A stretch of DNA of 64,000 bases from an uncultured Brachyspira sp. (lineage in GTDB: Bacteria > Spirochaetota > Brachyspiria > Brachyspirales > Brachyspiraceae). The position numbers and the translations under genes were made by a program. Every line of letters begins with the position of its first letter. The first letter of the stretch is position 1. Shown here piece by piece: positions 18,029 to 27,224 of the stretch. Below the pieces are notes generated by a model. It made no database searches, was not told the DNA's origin, and was given only the letters and a program-made list of their open reading frames with translations. The stretch is from the NCBI RefSeq assembly GCF_944388875.1, contig NZ_CALXKQ010000008.1:36770-100769 (forward strand), in the 5' to 3' direction.

Positions 18029-18172
18029 GTATAAACCTTTTACCTTCTAAGAATTATTATTAATATAAGTAATATTATACTAACAAAAAATTTTTATCAA
18101 TACTATAAGTAACGGTATTTTTTACTATATTATTAACATTATTAGTTTTATTTATATTTATATAATAATATA

Positions 18173-18218
18173 ATGTTTCAGCATTAAAAAATAATTAATA
18201 TTTAAAATGCTGAAACAT
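18173..18218. terminator. Hairpin, probable terminator of the redox gene run
   Basis: A perfect 13-bp inverted repeat (ATGTTTCAGCATT/AATGCTGAAACAT, 20-base AT loop) lies about 55 bases beyond the last gene of the 18-30 kb run. The T-run is weak, so it may also act as an RNA-stabilising hairpin. Confidence 0.6.
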
Positions 18219-18273
18219 ATAATTTGATAATAAAGAATATTATCAAAAGTGATATTGATTAAGTGTTCTTATA

Positions 18274-18777
18274 TTAATTTTGCTGCAAATGCTTATGATA
18301 TTCATTCAAATCCAAATTATCAGCATTAGCCTGATATATACAGAAAGGATTTTCTATTTTTAATCCTAAATATTTAAAACTTGTTGTTATAGGAGATAGA
18401 AGAGTATTAATACCGAACTCTAAAGAATCATAAAAAGATTTTTCTCCTCCTGCTGTAGTAACTATTTGAAAAGTTTTGCCTTCTAAACATTTGCTTTCAC
18501 TTCCATAAAGTATATCAGTTAAAACAGTATCCTGCCATTCTTTTAATAGACTTGGAGTGCTGAACCAAAATAATGGGAACTGAAATATTATTTTATCATG
18601 CTCTTTTAATAAAGATATTTCTGACTTTACATTATCTTTAGTTATTTTATTATCCTTATATTTTTCATTTAAATTATGAATTGTAATATCTTTGAAATCT
18701 TTTATTGATTCTAATAATTTACGATTAACTTTTGAATCATTCCAATAGGTATGTGAAAAAATTATAAGTGTTTTCAT
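18274..18777 (-). CDS. NAD(P)H quinone oxidoreductase, flavodoxin-like fold (KefF/MdaB type)
   Basis: The 167-residue cytoplasmic protein belongs to the flavodoxin-like NAD(P)H dehydrogenase (quinone) family. It has the FMN/FAD-site pattern IIFSHTYWNDSKVNRKLL, the family segment IIFQFPLFWFSTPSLLKEWQDTVL and TTAGGEKSFY. Such enzymes reduce quinones and nitro compounds by two electrons. It is the last gene of the long minus-strand redox run and, unlike many members of that run, has no export signal. Confidence 0.85.
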   Translation of the reverse strand: MKTLIIFSHTYWNDSKVNRKLLESIKDFKDITIHNLNEKYKDNKITKDNVKSEISLLKEHDKIIFQFPLFWFSTPSLLKEWQDTVLTDILYGSESKCLEGKTFQIVTTAGGEKSFYDSLEFGINTLLSPITTSFKYLGLKIENPFCIYQANADNLDLNEYHKHLQQN

Positions 18778-18822
18778 TTTATTTTGCTCCTTTTGATATA
18801 TTAATTTTTATTATATTATTTT

Positions 18823-19482
18823 TTAAATATTATTATTTTTTCTAATTTTTATTTTTGGTAAATAGTAGCTTATGAATATAAATAAACCCATTATAGATAA
18901 ATAATCCATAAAGAAAAGTATTACAGGCTCTTCATAATTAAAAAAAGCAAACTCTACAAGCAAAAACATTTTATTATATAATTCTCTTTTAATGAATGCA
19001 ATAATACCATATACGGCAATTAATGAAGCTATTATTAATGCTATTTGTTTTTTTATATTGATAAACTTCTTACTCATATTGATAAACATACCCCAATGCA
19101 TTCCCAAATGTGCTGACATAAATATAAATCCCCAAGAGTTTGAAATCATGTGAAGGCGTCTTGTAAACATTCCGCTGTTATGAATATTTAAAAATCCCAA
19201 CACCCTTTGAGAAAAGAGTATTCCACTTATCATTAATCCTATCATACATAAAAAAAGCATAGTATTAATAAATGTACTTAAAATTCTATTAAAGCTATAT
19301 TTTCCTTTAGGCAGGTTTTTGTACCAATTAAAATTAAGTATATGATGAAGTATGAAAAATACAAATAGAAGAAAACCCAAATATTCATGTACGGCATCTC
19401 CTGTGAAATGATAAGCCATCAAAATAAAAAATAGTAAAGTCATTATTATGTCAACGATTATTTTTATTATTTTTTTAGTCAT
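18823..19482 (-). CDS. DUF4405-type membrane protein, possible b-type cytochrome
   Basis: This membrane protein of about 219 residues has five or six helices and repeated His residues in membrane segments (YHFTGDAVHEYLGF, FFILHHILNF, SNSWGFIFMSAHLGMHWGMF), as in DUF4405 and cytochrome b561-like proteins. The frame opens at 19521, but the ATG at 19482 follows AAAGGAG and is the better start. Haem binding is inferred from the His pattern. In this cluster of exported oxidoreductases it could carry electrons across the inner membrane, which is a hypothesis from gene order only. Confidence 0.72.
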   Translation of the reverse strand: MTKKIIKIIVDIIMTLLFFILMAYHFTGDAVHEYLGFLLFVFFILHHILNFNWYKNLPKGKYSFNRILSTFINTMLFLCMIGLMISGILFSQRVLGFLNIHNSGMFTRRLHMISNSWGFIFMSAHLGMHWGMFINMSKKFINIKKQIALIIASLIAVYGIIAFIKRELYNKMFLLVEFAFFNYEEPVILFFMDYLSIMGLFIFISYYLPKIKIRKNNNI

Positions 19483-19527
19483 ATATATTTTTGCTCCTTT
19501 TGTATTATTTATATTCATCATAATTTT

Positions 19528-20220
19528 TTAATAATCCAACTTTCTAAGCCAGTCTAAAACCTTATTTTTTGATGTTTTTACCTCTGGTCTGTATATTCCT
19601 ATAGGCTCTAATACTTTGCAGTCATCTGGGAGTAAGTTTCTCAAATCTCTTATAGTTCTTGAAAGTCCTCCTGTTCCATGCGTACAAAATGGTATTATAG
19701 TTTTTCCAGATAAATCATAGCTTTCAACGAATGTAAAAATAGCCATAGGACAAGTATACCACCAATTAGGAAAGCCTAAAAATATAACATCATAATCATC
19801 TATATTATTAATTTTTTCAGTAAGTATTGGTCTTTCATTATTATCTCTTTCTTTTCTAGCTTGATTAAGACATTCATTATAATCGCTTGAATATTTATTT
19901 TGTGTTTTTATGCTGAATAAATCTCCTCCTGTTTCTTCTTGTATCCATTCAGCAATTAATGCTGCATTACCGGGAGGAAGCACGCTTGCAGAAGTTTCAG
20001 CATCTGGGTCTATAGATGAATGATTTTCTACTACAGTATTGTCTGCCCAAGTAAAATATGCTATTAATATTTTTGAATTGCTTTGAGTATAATTAATATT
20101 AACATAATTATTTTGAGTATTATAATTATTATCATTTGTACTTTCTATATTAGAAGTATTATTGTTACTGCATGATATAATTATTGATAATAGTAAAAAA
20201 ATTAATATTAAATTTTTCAT
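19528..20220 (-). CDS. Flavodoxin-like lipoprotein 1
   Basis: The 230-residue protein has a lipoprotein signal (LLLSIIISC, lipid on Cys17), an Asn/Ser-rich linker, and a flavodoxin-type domain. The strand KILIAYFTWADN leads into the FMN loop, which carries an insertion before PGNAALIAEWI. FLGFPNWWYTCPMAIFTF and PFCTHGTGGLSRTI follow. Related proteins in this run are at 24433 and 29146. An FMN protein attached to the outer face of the membrane would need flavin outside the cytoplasm. Possible roles are extracytoplasmic quinone or nitro reduction, or electron transfer. Confidence 0.82.
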   Translation of the reverse strand: MKNLILIFLLLSIIISCSNNNTSNIESTNDNNYNTQNNYVNINYTQSNSKILIAYFTWADNTVVENHSSIDPDAETSASVLPPGNAALIAEWIQEETGGDLFSIKTQNKYSSDYNECLNQARKERDNNERPILTEKINNIDDYDVIFLGFPNWWYTCPMAIFTFVESYDLSGKTIIPFCTHGTGGLSRTIRDLRNLLPDDCKVLEPIGIYRPEVKTSKNKVLDWLRKLDY

Positions 20221-20258
20221 ATAATATAATCTCCTTTGATATTTGATATTATTTTTAT

Positions 20259-20300
20259 GCCGCTTATTATTTTTGGTAAGTATTTAGTTTAATAAGCGGC
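20259..20300 (-). terminator. Intergenic hairpin in the redox run
   Basis: GCCGCTTATTA pairs perfectly with TAATAAGCGGC across a 20-base loop, between the SDR gene and the flavodoxin gene downstream of it. There is no strong T-run, so partial termination or mRNA stabilisation is as likely as full termination. Confidence 0.55.
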
Positions 20301-20308
20301 TTAAAATA

Positions 20309-21142
20309 TTATTTATTATTTGATAATTCTCCGTACCACCAAGAAGCTGTTACGCCTCCGTCCATAAGAAAATCGCTTCCAGAAATGAAAGAACCTCTAT
20401 CACTCATTAAAAGCTCAGCCACATTTGCTACATCATCTGGAGTTCCTGCTCTTTTTGAAGGGCAAAGTTCAAGCATTTTTCTGTAGCTTTCTCCTCTTGG
20501 TCCGTTTAATTCATCATTTGCTAAAGGCGTAATTATTATACCTGGGCTTATTGAATTTAATCTTGCTCCTCTTTTACCCCAATTACCAGATTCATACATT
20601 ACCCTTAAGCAATTGCATCTTTTTGATAATTGATATGCTTTTAAAGTATCTGCTGCTTTATCAAGTATAGGCAAAGATAATAATTTTTCAGTAGGAGTAG
20701 TTGCGAGTATTTTATTTTCTTCATCAGTCAAAGAGCCTAAACGATATCCAGATTGAGAGGATATTATTACTCCGCTTCCGCCTTCTTCTATTACTTTACC
20801 GAATTCCTCAAGAAGTACGGCAGTTCCATATAAATCAACTTTTAAAATATCTTGAATAGGTGCTTGAGAAGGTGAAACTCCAGCAGCATTAACAAAATAT
20901 TTTATTTTTCCTAAGCTTTTTGAGAAATCTATAAGTTTTAAAATTGATTCTCTTGAAGAAATATCTGTTTCACATACAGAAGTTTGAAATCCTGCATTGT
21001 ATAATGTTTTAGATTCTCTTTCAGCATTTTTTATATTGAAATCGGCAAGTACAATATGTTTTCCTATACCTATTCTTCTTGCTATGGCAATTCCTATGGA
21101 ACCAGCCCCTGTTAAAACTAGAACATCTTTACTATTATTCAT
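20309..21142 (-). CDS. Short-chain dehydrogenase/reductase
   Basis: This is a cytoplasmic NAD(P)-dependent oxidoreductase of the SDR family. The Rossmann motif GAGSIGIAIAR follows VLVLTG, the NAAGVSPS motif is present, and the catalytic residues are the Ser of IISSQSGYR and YQLSK. The C-terminal LMSDRGSFISGSDFLMDGG is typical. The ATG at 21142 has GAGGA at good spacing and leaves a 25-base gap to the preceding gene. Open-frame starts at 21157 and 21175 (TTG) lack a ribosome site. The residue spacing between Ser and Tyr is longer than usual (about 45), as in some 3-alpha-hydroxysteroid dehydrogenase-like members. Confidence 0.85.
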   Translation of the reverse strand: MNNSKDVLVLTGAGSIGIAIARRIGIGKHIVLADFNIKNAERESKTLYNAGFQTSVCETDISSRESILKLIDFSKSLGKIKYFVNAAGVSPSQAPIQDILKVDLYGTAVLLEEFGKVIEEGGSGVIISSQSGYRLGSLTDEENKILATTPTEKLLSLPILDKAADTLKAYQLSKRCNCLRVMYESGNWGKRGARLNSISPGIIITPLANDELNGPRGESYRKMLELCPSKRAGTPDDVANVAELLMSDRGSFISGSDFLMDGGVTASWWYGELSNNK

Positions 21143-21167
21143 TTCTATTATCCTCATATTTATTAAA

Positions 21168-22016
21168 TTATTCAAGAACCCTTTCTGATAAGAGTTTTAC
21201 AATTTTATGATCCTGATGAGAGAAGAAAGAACTTTCATTTTTGTCAAGGGATGAAATTAATTTTATATCACTCTCATCTAATTCAAAATCAAAAATATTG
21301 AAATTTTCTTCCATTCTTTCTTTTCTAATAGTTTTAGGTATTACTACAATATTTCTTTTTACAAGCCAATTTAAAATTATTTGTGCTACTGATTTATTAT
21401 ATTTTTTAGCTATACCTAATAATATTTCATTATTAAACATATTGTTTCTTCCTTCTGCAAAAGGAGCCCAAGACTGCATTTGTACATTATATTCCTGCAT
21501 AATAGTTTGATAATCATTTTTTTGATAAAATGGATTTACTTCCACTTGATTTACTGCAGGTACTATTTTATTGTGCATTATTAAATCAACCAATCTATCA
21601 GCAAAGAAATTGCATACTCCAATAGCTTTAATTTTTCCATTTTTGTATAGCTCTTCCATACAACGCCATTCTCCGTAATAATCCCCAAAAGGCTGATGTA
21701 TTAAATATAAATCTAAATAATCTAATTGAAGTTTTTCAAGAGAATTATTAAATGCTTTTTTTGTATCTTCATAACCGTTTTTTTGTATCCATAATTTTGT
21801 TGTTATAAATAATTCTTTTCTGTTTATACCGCTTTCTTTTATAGCATCTCCAACAGCTTTTTCATTTTTATATGAGGCTGCAGTGTCTATTAGTCTGTAT
21901 CCTGTTTCAATAGCATTTAATACTGCTTTTTTACATTCATCATAATCTTGAATTTGATAAACTCCAAAACCTAAAATAGGCATTTCTAAACCATTATTTA
22001 ATTTTACGTATTTCAT
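21168..22016 (-). CDS. Aldo/keto reductase 1
   Basis: The 282-residue protein is a TIM-barrel NADPH-dependent reductase of aldehydes and ketones. The catalytic tetrad is present: Asp and Tyr in RLIDTAASYKNEKAVG, Lys in FITTKLWI and His in YLDLYLIHQPFG. The cofactor end motif VVIPKTIRKERMEENFNIFDFEL is clear. There is no signal peptide. A paralogue with about the same length lies at 27225 in the same run, which suggests duplication and different substrates. Confidence 0.92.
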   Translation of the reverse strand: MKYVKLNNGLEMPILGFGVYQIQDYDECKKAVLNAIETGYRLIDTAASYKNEKAVGDAIKESGINRKELFITTKLWIQKNGYEDTKKAFNNSLEKLQLDYLDLYLIHQPFGDYYGEWRCMEELYKNGKIKAIGVCNFFADRLVDLIMHNKIVPAVNQVEVNPFYQKNDYQTIMQEYNVQMQSWAPFAEGRNNMFNNEILLGIAKKYNKSVAQIILNWLVKRNIVVIPKTIRKERMEENFNIFDFELDESDIKLISSLDKNESSFFSHQDHKIVKLLSERVLE

Positions 22017-22046
22017 TTATAAATCCTTTTGAATATTATTTTTATA

Positions 22047-23123
22047 TTATTCTAAATTTTTTTCTTTTAAATATTTTTCAAGCAAATCTGCTATTTCTAA
22101 GTTGTTTAAATCTGAAAAAGGAAAATGAGTATTTCCATATATTCCAATTTCTGGAAGAATTACAACATTGACATCAGCATTATAAGATTTTAAAGTTTCT
22201 TCCCATTTTTTTACTAATTCTACTCTTAATCTCCATTCTTCCAAATAAGGATTATCAGATTTTTCTTTTGGTATATTATCCCCATAATAAATTACTATAG
22301 GTATACTTGCTAATTTTTTGAAATCATCTTCAGGTATTTCTTTTATAGGAAAATATGCAGGCATAGTAATATTAGTAGGTGAAGTATTCTCAGGAAAAGG
22401 TAAACTGCATCCGCCAGGCTCATATAAAACTAATGCTTTAACATTTTGATTTTTTATTGCTGTAAAAAATGCAGGACCAGCTCCTTGAGAATGTGCTAGT
22501 AAAATTCCTTCTCCTATTCTATCAAATAATGCAGATAAACTATCAGATACTACTTCCTCATCAAAACTGCCTGTATTAGGAGTAACTTGCTGAAAGTATT
22601 GAGTTAAAGTTTCTTCATCATTTTTAAATTGCACATTTTCAAAAAAATCAGGCCAAGAACCTATTCTAAACCAATTAAATAAAGATTGTTCGTCAGGAGT
22701 AGGATTAATAGTTATAGGTACAGAACTTCTTCCAGCTCTTCCTCTCCTTGGCTGATCTACCAAATATACACTATATCCTTTTTTTAAGAAAATATTTTGA
22801 AAACCTTCTCTGCCATCTGGAGTAGTTTCAAAACTTTTAGCAGATTGTCCGCCTCCATGCAAAAATACTATAGGGTATTTTTTAGCATTAACAGGTATTT
22901 GATAAAATGTATATCCGTGGTCGCTATGATATGTTTGTCCGTTTGAACTTGGAAATAAAGTATCTTTTTCAAATTCTCCATCTGCAGATGATACTTTACC
23001 GCCAAATGTGAAACTTCCTTGTTTATCTATAATAATTTTACTTTGTGTATTATTAGATATATTGCTGCATGATATAGTTAAAATAGAAGATATTGTTAAA
23101 AACACTAATAATAATTTTTTCAT
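22047..23123 (-). CDS. Alpha/beta hydrolase lipoprotein
   Basis: The 358-residue protein begins with a lipoprotein signal (FLTISSILTISC, lipid on Cys19). The hydrolase domain shows the oxyanion-hole region FLHGGGQSAKSFE, the nucleophile elbow AHSQGAGPAF with Ser, and a likely acid/His pair near IYYGD and GIYGNTHFPF. The motif DQPRRGRAGRS is also seen in secreted alpha/beta hydrolases of this type. Substrate unknown; an ester or lactone is likely. It is one of two exported hydrolases side by side in the run. Confidence 0.83.
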   Translation of the reverse strand: MKKLLLVFLTISSILTISCSNISNNTQSKIIIDKQGSFTFGGKVSSADGEFEKDTLFPSSNGQTYHSDHGYTFYQIPVNAKKYPIVFLHGGGQSAKSFETTPDGREGFQNIFLKKGYSVYLVDQPRRGRAGRSSVPITINPTPDEQSLFNWFRIGSWPDFFENVQFKNDEETLTQYFQQVTPNTGSFDEEVVSDSLSALFDRIGEGILLAHSQGAGPAFFTAIKNQNVKALVLYEPGGCSLPFPENTSPTNITMPAYFPIKEIPEDDFKKLASIPIVIYYGDNIPKEKSDNPYLEEWRLRVELVKKWEETLKSYNADVNVVILPEIGIYGNTHFPFSDLNNLEIADLLEKYLKEKNLE

Positions 23124-23151
23124 TATATAATCCTTAAAATATTTTTTATTT

Positions 23152-23183
23152 CCTACTGCCTATTAATTATAATAAGCAGCAGG
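23152..23183 (-). terminator. Intergenic hairpin in the redox run
   Basis: Arms of 14 bases (CCTACTGCCTATTA and TAATAAGCAGCAGG) pair with two G-U pairs around a four-base loop between the two hydrolase genes. An A/T-rich stretch follows. It is a terminator or attenuator candidate. Confidence 0.55.
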
Positions 23184-23236
23184 AAAACAGGAGAATAAAA
23201 AAAGTTTTCTAATATATTTATATTTGATAATTAATA

Positions 23237-24364
23237 TTATTTTAAATTATTTTTATAAAATTCATCTAATTTACTAACAGCTTCATTTACAGCATCCTGT
23301 TTAAAATATGTTTGTATATGTGTGGCATCTTTAAGTTCATATAGTTCTTTATTTTTTGTTCCTGAAGCATTTTCAAAAATTCTTCTGCTCATATATGCTG
23401 TATCTGCTTTGTCTCCGACTAACATTAAAAGCGGCTGATTTAGAAGTTCTATATTATTTATTACATCAAAACTCATAAGATCTAATAATGAACTTGTTGT
23501 ATAGGCAAAGCTTGAATGAGGATGGGCATAAGTATCACCATAATATATTGCTCCTTCTCTGTATAAATCTGTAGGTATTTTTGCCAATTCTTCATCACTC
23601 AATTTCACAGGTGCTGAACTTGTATATGTTACTTCTCCAGTTAATGCTTCTTTTTGTCTAGCTAGACTCGCTTCTTTTAAACGTTCTTCTATAGAATCAA
23701 TTTGAGAATCTAAAAATCCGTTCCTCCTTACAAGTCCGCTGTCAAACATACTTAAAGTTGCCACAGCTTTAAATCTTTTATCTGTTTGTACAGCTTTTAT
23801 AGTATATCCACCGCCTCCGCATATTCCTAATACTCCTAAGCGATTTATATCAGCACCTTTAAAAGTTGATATAAAATCAGCTGCAGCTCTTATATCATTT
23901 ACACGGTTATTTGGTGTATCAATATTTCTTGGAAAACCTTCGCTTCCTCCTTGATATAAAGCATCAAAAGCTATTGTAATATATCCAAGTTCTGCTAATC
24001 TTTGTGCATAAAGACCAGATACTTGTTCTTTAACTCCTCCATTAGGGTGGGCTACTACTATAGTAGGATATTTTTTATTAGAATCAAAATTTGCAGGTGT
24101 ATATACATTGGCAACAGCTTTATTTCCTCCTATATTATATGAAACGGTTTGTATATTTACTTTACCTTGTTCATTTTTTTCTATAGCTCCATCATAAACT
24201 AGACCAAACGGATTTTTTTCTGCGTTTCTTTTTGCTTCTTCACTTGGATTTACTATATATTTTTCTTCTGCATTCATTTTATTCTCCTTTTCTGTTTGAT
24301 TTACATTGCATGAATTTAATAGACCAATAATAGCTAATATACATAATAGTTTAATTTTATTCAT
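23237..24364 (-). CDS. Dienelactone hydrolase-like alpha/beta hydrolase, lipoprotein
   Basis: The 375-residue protein has a lipoprotein signal (LAIIGLLNSC, lipid on Cys19). The alpha/beta hydrolase domain has VVAHPNGGVKEQ and the elbow GVLGICGGGGYT. A Cys at the nucleophile position is the mark of dienelactone hydrolases rather than the usual Ser. The His near DATHIQTYF probably completes the triad. It may open a lactone or ester outside the cytoplasm. It shares the run with a carboxymuconolactone decarboxylase homologue, a pairing seen in aromatic-degradation gene sets, though no complete pathway is visible here. Confidence 0.82.
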   Translation of the reverse strand: MNKIKLLCILAIIGLLNSCNVNQTEKENKMNAEEKYIVNPSEEAKRNAEKNPFGLVYDGAIEKNEQGKVNIQTVSYNIGGNKAVANVYTPANFDSNKKYPTIVVAHPNGGVKEQVSGLYAQRLAELGYITIAFDALYQGGSEGFPRNIDTPNNRVNDIRAAADFISTFKGADINRLGVLGICGGGGYTIKAVQTDKRFKAVATLSMFDSGLVRRNGFLDSQIDSIEERLKEASLARQKEALTGEVTYTSSAPVKLSDEELAKIPTDLYREGAIYYGDTYAHPHSSFAYTTSSLLDLMSFDVINNIELLNQPLLMLVGDKADTAYMSRRIFENASGTKNKELYELKDATHIQTYFKQDAVNEAVSKLDEFYKNNLK

Positions 24365-24389
24365 TTATATTTCTCCTATTTTATTTATC

Positions 24390-24416
24390 TGCCATTAATT
24401 AAAATAATCAATGGCA
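24390..24416 (-). terminator. Intergenic hairpin in the redox run
   Basis: TGCCATTAATTA pairs with TAATCAATGGCA (one G-U pair) around a three-base loop between the flavodoxin gene at 24433 and the hydrolase gene at 23237. It is the third hairpin of this kind in the run. Confidence 0.5.
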
Positions 24417-24432
24417 AGATAATAATAAAATT

Positions 24433-24990
24433 TTATAATATATTTATATTTTGAAGCCATGTTTTTATATTATTTTCTGAATTATTAACGCTTCCTCCAG
24501 ATATACTCAAACCTTCTAGTATAGTTGAATTAGGACATAATGAAGTTATATCAGTAACACTTCTTCCCATTCTGCTTCCTCCATGAGTACATAAAGGAGC
24601 AATTTTTTTACCGCTGAAATTATGAGTTGATAATAATTGTTTCACTGCCTGAGGAATAGTGCCCCACCAATTAGGGTAACATAATATTATAGTATCATAG
24701 TTAGCTAAATTATTTATATTAGCACTTAACTTTGGTAAAAAATCATCATTTTGTTCTTTTCTTGCCTGATTTACAGTATCATTATAAGAACTTGGATATG
24801 CTTCAACGGTTTTTACTTCAAATATATCTGCCTGCGTCATGTTCTTTATCATATTGGCAGCTGTTCTCGTATTTCCGCCCCAAGAGAAATATACTATTAA
24901 AGTTTTAGAACTTTGAGCATTTAAACCTCCGATCAATAATGTACTTGAAAGAAGCAATGACATTAATATTCTTTTAATTATTTTTTTCAT
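24433..24990 (-). CDS. Exported flavodoxin 2
   Basis: The 185-residue protein has a classic signal peptide (LLLSSTLLIGGLNAQ, cut near residue 26) with no lipobox Cys, followed by a complete flavodoxin domain. The FMN phosphate loop YFSWGGNTRTAANMI is uninterrupted, unlike in the other two flavodoxins of the run. YPNWWGTIPQAVKQLL and PLCTHGGSRMGRSVTD complete the flavin site. It should be periplasmic. The 126-base gap upstream is the largest inside the run and may hold another promoter. Confidence 0.85.
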   Translation of the reverse strand: MKKIIKRILMSLLLSSTLLIGGLNAQSSKTLIVYFSWGGNTRTAANMIKNMTQADIFEVKTVEAYPSSYNDTVNQARKEQNDDFLPKLSANINNLANYDTIILCYPNWWGTIPQAVKQLLSTHNFSGKKIAPLCTHGGSRMGRSVTDITSLCPNSTILEGLSISGGSVNNSENNIKTWLQNINIL

Positions 24991-25116
24991 TTTTGATCCT
25001 CCTATTTTATTATTCTTAAAGTTTTATTTTGAAAAATATATACCTATCTTGCATTTTTAATTTTCATTATATTTTTATTATGATAGAGTATAATTAATGT
25101 AAATTTTTAATCTTAA

Positions 25117-25953
25117 TTATTTTAGATTGTTAATTATAGCTATAGCATTCAATGTTCTTGGATAACCTATGTAAGGTATGCATTGAGTTACAGCTTCTAT
25201 TAACATATCTTTACTGTTTCCTATAGATATATTAGCACTTGCATGAGAAGCTGCCTGAGGCTCAGCTCCTCCTAAAGATACTATCATTATGAAAGTTAAT
25301 AACTCTCTCTCTTTCATATTAAGTCCATTTCTTGTATAAAAATCTCCAAAACAATTAGCTGATAAGAAATTTTGAATATGTTTTTGATTTGCTGGGGCAT
25401 TATTATGAGCGTCTAATATTCTTGTGCCAAATGTATTAGTTTGTATTTCAAGTCCTTTATCGAATCTAGTTTCTTCTGTAACTGTTGATTGAGATTCTAT
25501 AGGAAGAGAAATATTTTTTTCTTTGAACACTTCATTTGCTTTTTCTAATGCAGCAAATACTCTAGGAAATCCTACATAAGGCGAACATTGATACAATGCT
25601 TCTTTTATCTCTATAGGACTAACTCCAATATTTAAAGCTGTTTCTACATGAGGTTTTATCATGTCAGTACCTTGTGAGGCAGTTAAAGAAACTAATGCTA
25701 CAAGTTCTCTTAATTTAGGATCCAATGTTCCATGATTATAAACTTCTCCATATAAGAAATTATTAAATATGCTTTCTAAATCTGGATCATTAGGTTTAGT
25801 TAGACTTGCATCTCTTTTGAGTAATTCATTATATTTGTTTTTTGCTTTTTCTGTCATAGTTAAATTTCCTCCTTTACTTTGTGAATTTGCTATGCATGAA
25901 AATACTATAACTAAGATAGATAAAGATAAAATAGTTTTTAAAGTTTTTTTCAT
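25117..25953 (-). CDS. Carboxymuconolactone decarboxylase family lipoprotein (two CMD domains)
   Basis: The 278-residue protein carries a lipoprotein signal (ILVIVFSC, lipid on Cys20) and two CMD/AhpD-like domains. The first contains LRELVALVSLTASQG and EALYQCSPYVGFPRVFAALE, the second KERELLTFIMIVSLGG and EAVTQCIPYIGYPRTLNAI. True AhpD proteins have a CxxC pair; here only single Cys residues (QCSPY, QCIPY) are seen, so a decarboxylase or unknown thiol-related role is more likely than peroxidase partner. Export of this family is unusual. Confidence 0.83.
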   Translation of the reverse strand: MKKTLKTILSLSILVIVFSCIANSQSKGGNLTMTEKAKNKYNELLKRDASLTKPNDPDLESIFNNFLYGEVYNHGTLDPKLRELVALVSLTASQGTDMIKPHVETALNIGVSPIEIKEALYQCSPYVGFPRVFAALEKANEVFKEKNISLPIESQSTVTEETRFDKGLEIQTNTFGTRILDAHNNAPANQKHIQNFLSANCFGDFYTRNGLNMKERELLTFIMIVSLGGAEPQAASHASANISIGNSKDMLIEAVTQCIPYIGYPRTLNAIAIINNLK

Positions 25954-25981
25954 TTCTTAATAACCTCGCTTTTTAGTTTTT

Positions 25982-27205
25982 TTATTGATTATCTATAGTT
26001 TTCATATCTATTACATATCTGAATTTTACTTCACCGTTAATCACTTTATTGTATGCTTCTGTAATAGCCTGAGCATCAGCATTGATTATTTCAACATCTG
26101 GATATATGTTATTGGCTACAGAATAATCTAAAGCTTCTTGAGTTTCTTTCATTCCTCCTATTAAAGAACCAAATAATTTTCTGCTTCCATTTCCTAGTAT
26201 TAAAGTTCCTACATTTACACTAGGCATATTTTCTATTGCAGGTATTCCTAAAATAGCCATTTCTCCGCCTCTTTTTAGCATATTCATATACATTGAAATA
26301 TCATAGTTGGCAGGTATTGTACTTATTATATAATCTAATGTATTATTTAAATTTGTAAGTTCATTAGCATTATTAACATTTACATATTTAACAGCTCCCA
26401 TATTTAAAGCATCTTCTCTTTTTTCTTCTGTGATATCAAATACTGTAACTTCTGCTCCTAAATTAACAGCATATTTTACAGCTAAATGTCCTAATCCTCC
26501 GAAACCTGCTATTCCAATTTTATCTCCTTTAGATACATTCATAACTTTTATAGGAGAATATGTTGTTACTCCGGCACATAATAATGGAGCAACTTTTTTA
26601 ATATCTGCATTATCTGGTATTTTTACAGCAAATTTATCATATACTACTATATTATCAGAATATCCTCCTCTTGTTATTTCATTATTATGGAATCTATCTG
26701 GGTTATCATAGGTGCCTACAAAAGAGTTTAAACAATATTGTTCCTGATTGTTCAGACAATTTTCACATTCCCCACAGGAATTAACCATGCAGCCAACGCC
26801 AGCATAATCTCCTACTTTAAATTTAGTAACATTTTCTCCTACTTGAGTTACAATGCCTACTATTTCATGTCCCGGTACTATAGGATAGTTTGGAGTTCCC
26901 CAATCACTTTTTGCTGAATGTATATCACTGTGACATATTCCAGAGTATAATATATCTATTAATATATCGTTGCTTCCTACTGCATGCCTTGTAAACTCAT
27001 AAGGTTCAAACACTCCATTTTCTGAAAATGCAGCAAAACCTTTTGACGGTATTTTTCCTTCATAATTATTTGTAACATATACTTTATTATTATTTTGAAT
27101 GTTTGAAGTATTGCTTTCTTGTGTATTATTATTACTTTGATTATTGCAAGACAATATTAATGCAAAAGAAATAATTAAAATAAAATTTTTTATATGTTTT
27201 TTCAT
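25982..27205 (-). CDS. Zinc-dependent alcohol dehydrogenase (YahK/CAD type) with lipoprotein signal
   Basis: The 407-residue protein is a medium-chain NAD(P)-dependent alcohol dehydrogenase preceded by a lipoprotein signal (IISFALILSC, lipid on Cys20) and an Asn/Gln/Ser linker. Catalytic-zinc motifs are GICHSDIHSAK and GHEIVG, structural-zinc cysteines are in CGECENCLNNQEQYC, and the nucleotide fold is GIAGFGGLGHLAVKYA. The signal is in frame with no later ATG before the enzyme domain, so it is not a start-site error. Such enzymes are normally cytoplasmic because they need NAD(P)H, so an exported form is striking. Confidence 0.87.
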   Translation of the reverse strand: MKKHIKNFILIISFALILSCNNQSNNNTQESNTSNIQNNNKVYVTNNYEGKIPSKGFAAFSENGVFEPYEFTRHAVGSNDILIDILYSGICHSDIHSAKSDWGTPNYPIVPGHEIVGIVTQVGENVTKFKVGDYAGVGCMVNSCGECENCLNNQEQYCLNSFVGTYDNPDRFHNNEITRGGYSDNIVVYDKFAVKIPDNADIKKVAPLLCAGVTTYSPIKVMNVSKGDKIGIAGFGGLGHLAVKYAVNLGAEVTVFDITEEKREDALNMGAVKYVNVNNANELTNLNNTLDYIISTIPANYDISMYMNMLKRGGEMAILGIPAIENMPSVNVGTLILGNGSRKLFGSLIGGMKETQEALDYSVANNIYPDVEIINADAQAITEAYNKVINGEVKFRYVIDMKTIDNQ

Positions 27206-27224
27206 TTAATAATCTCCTTAATTT

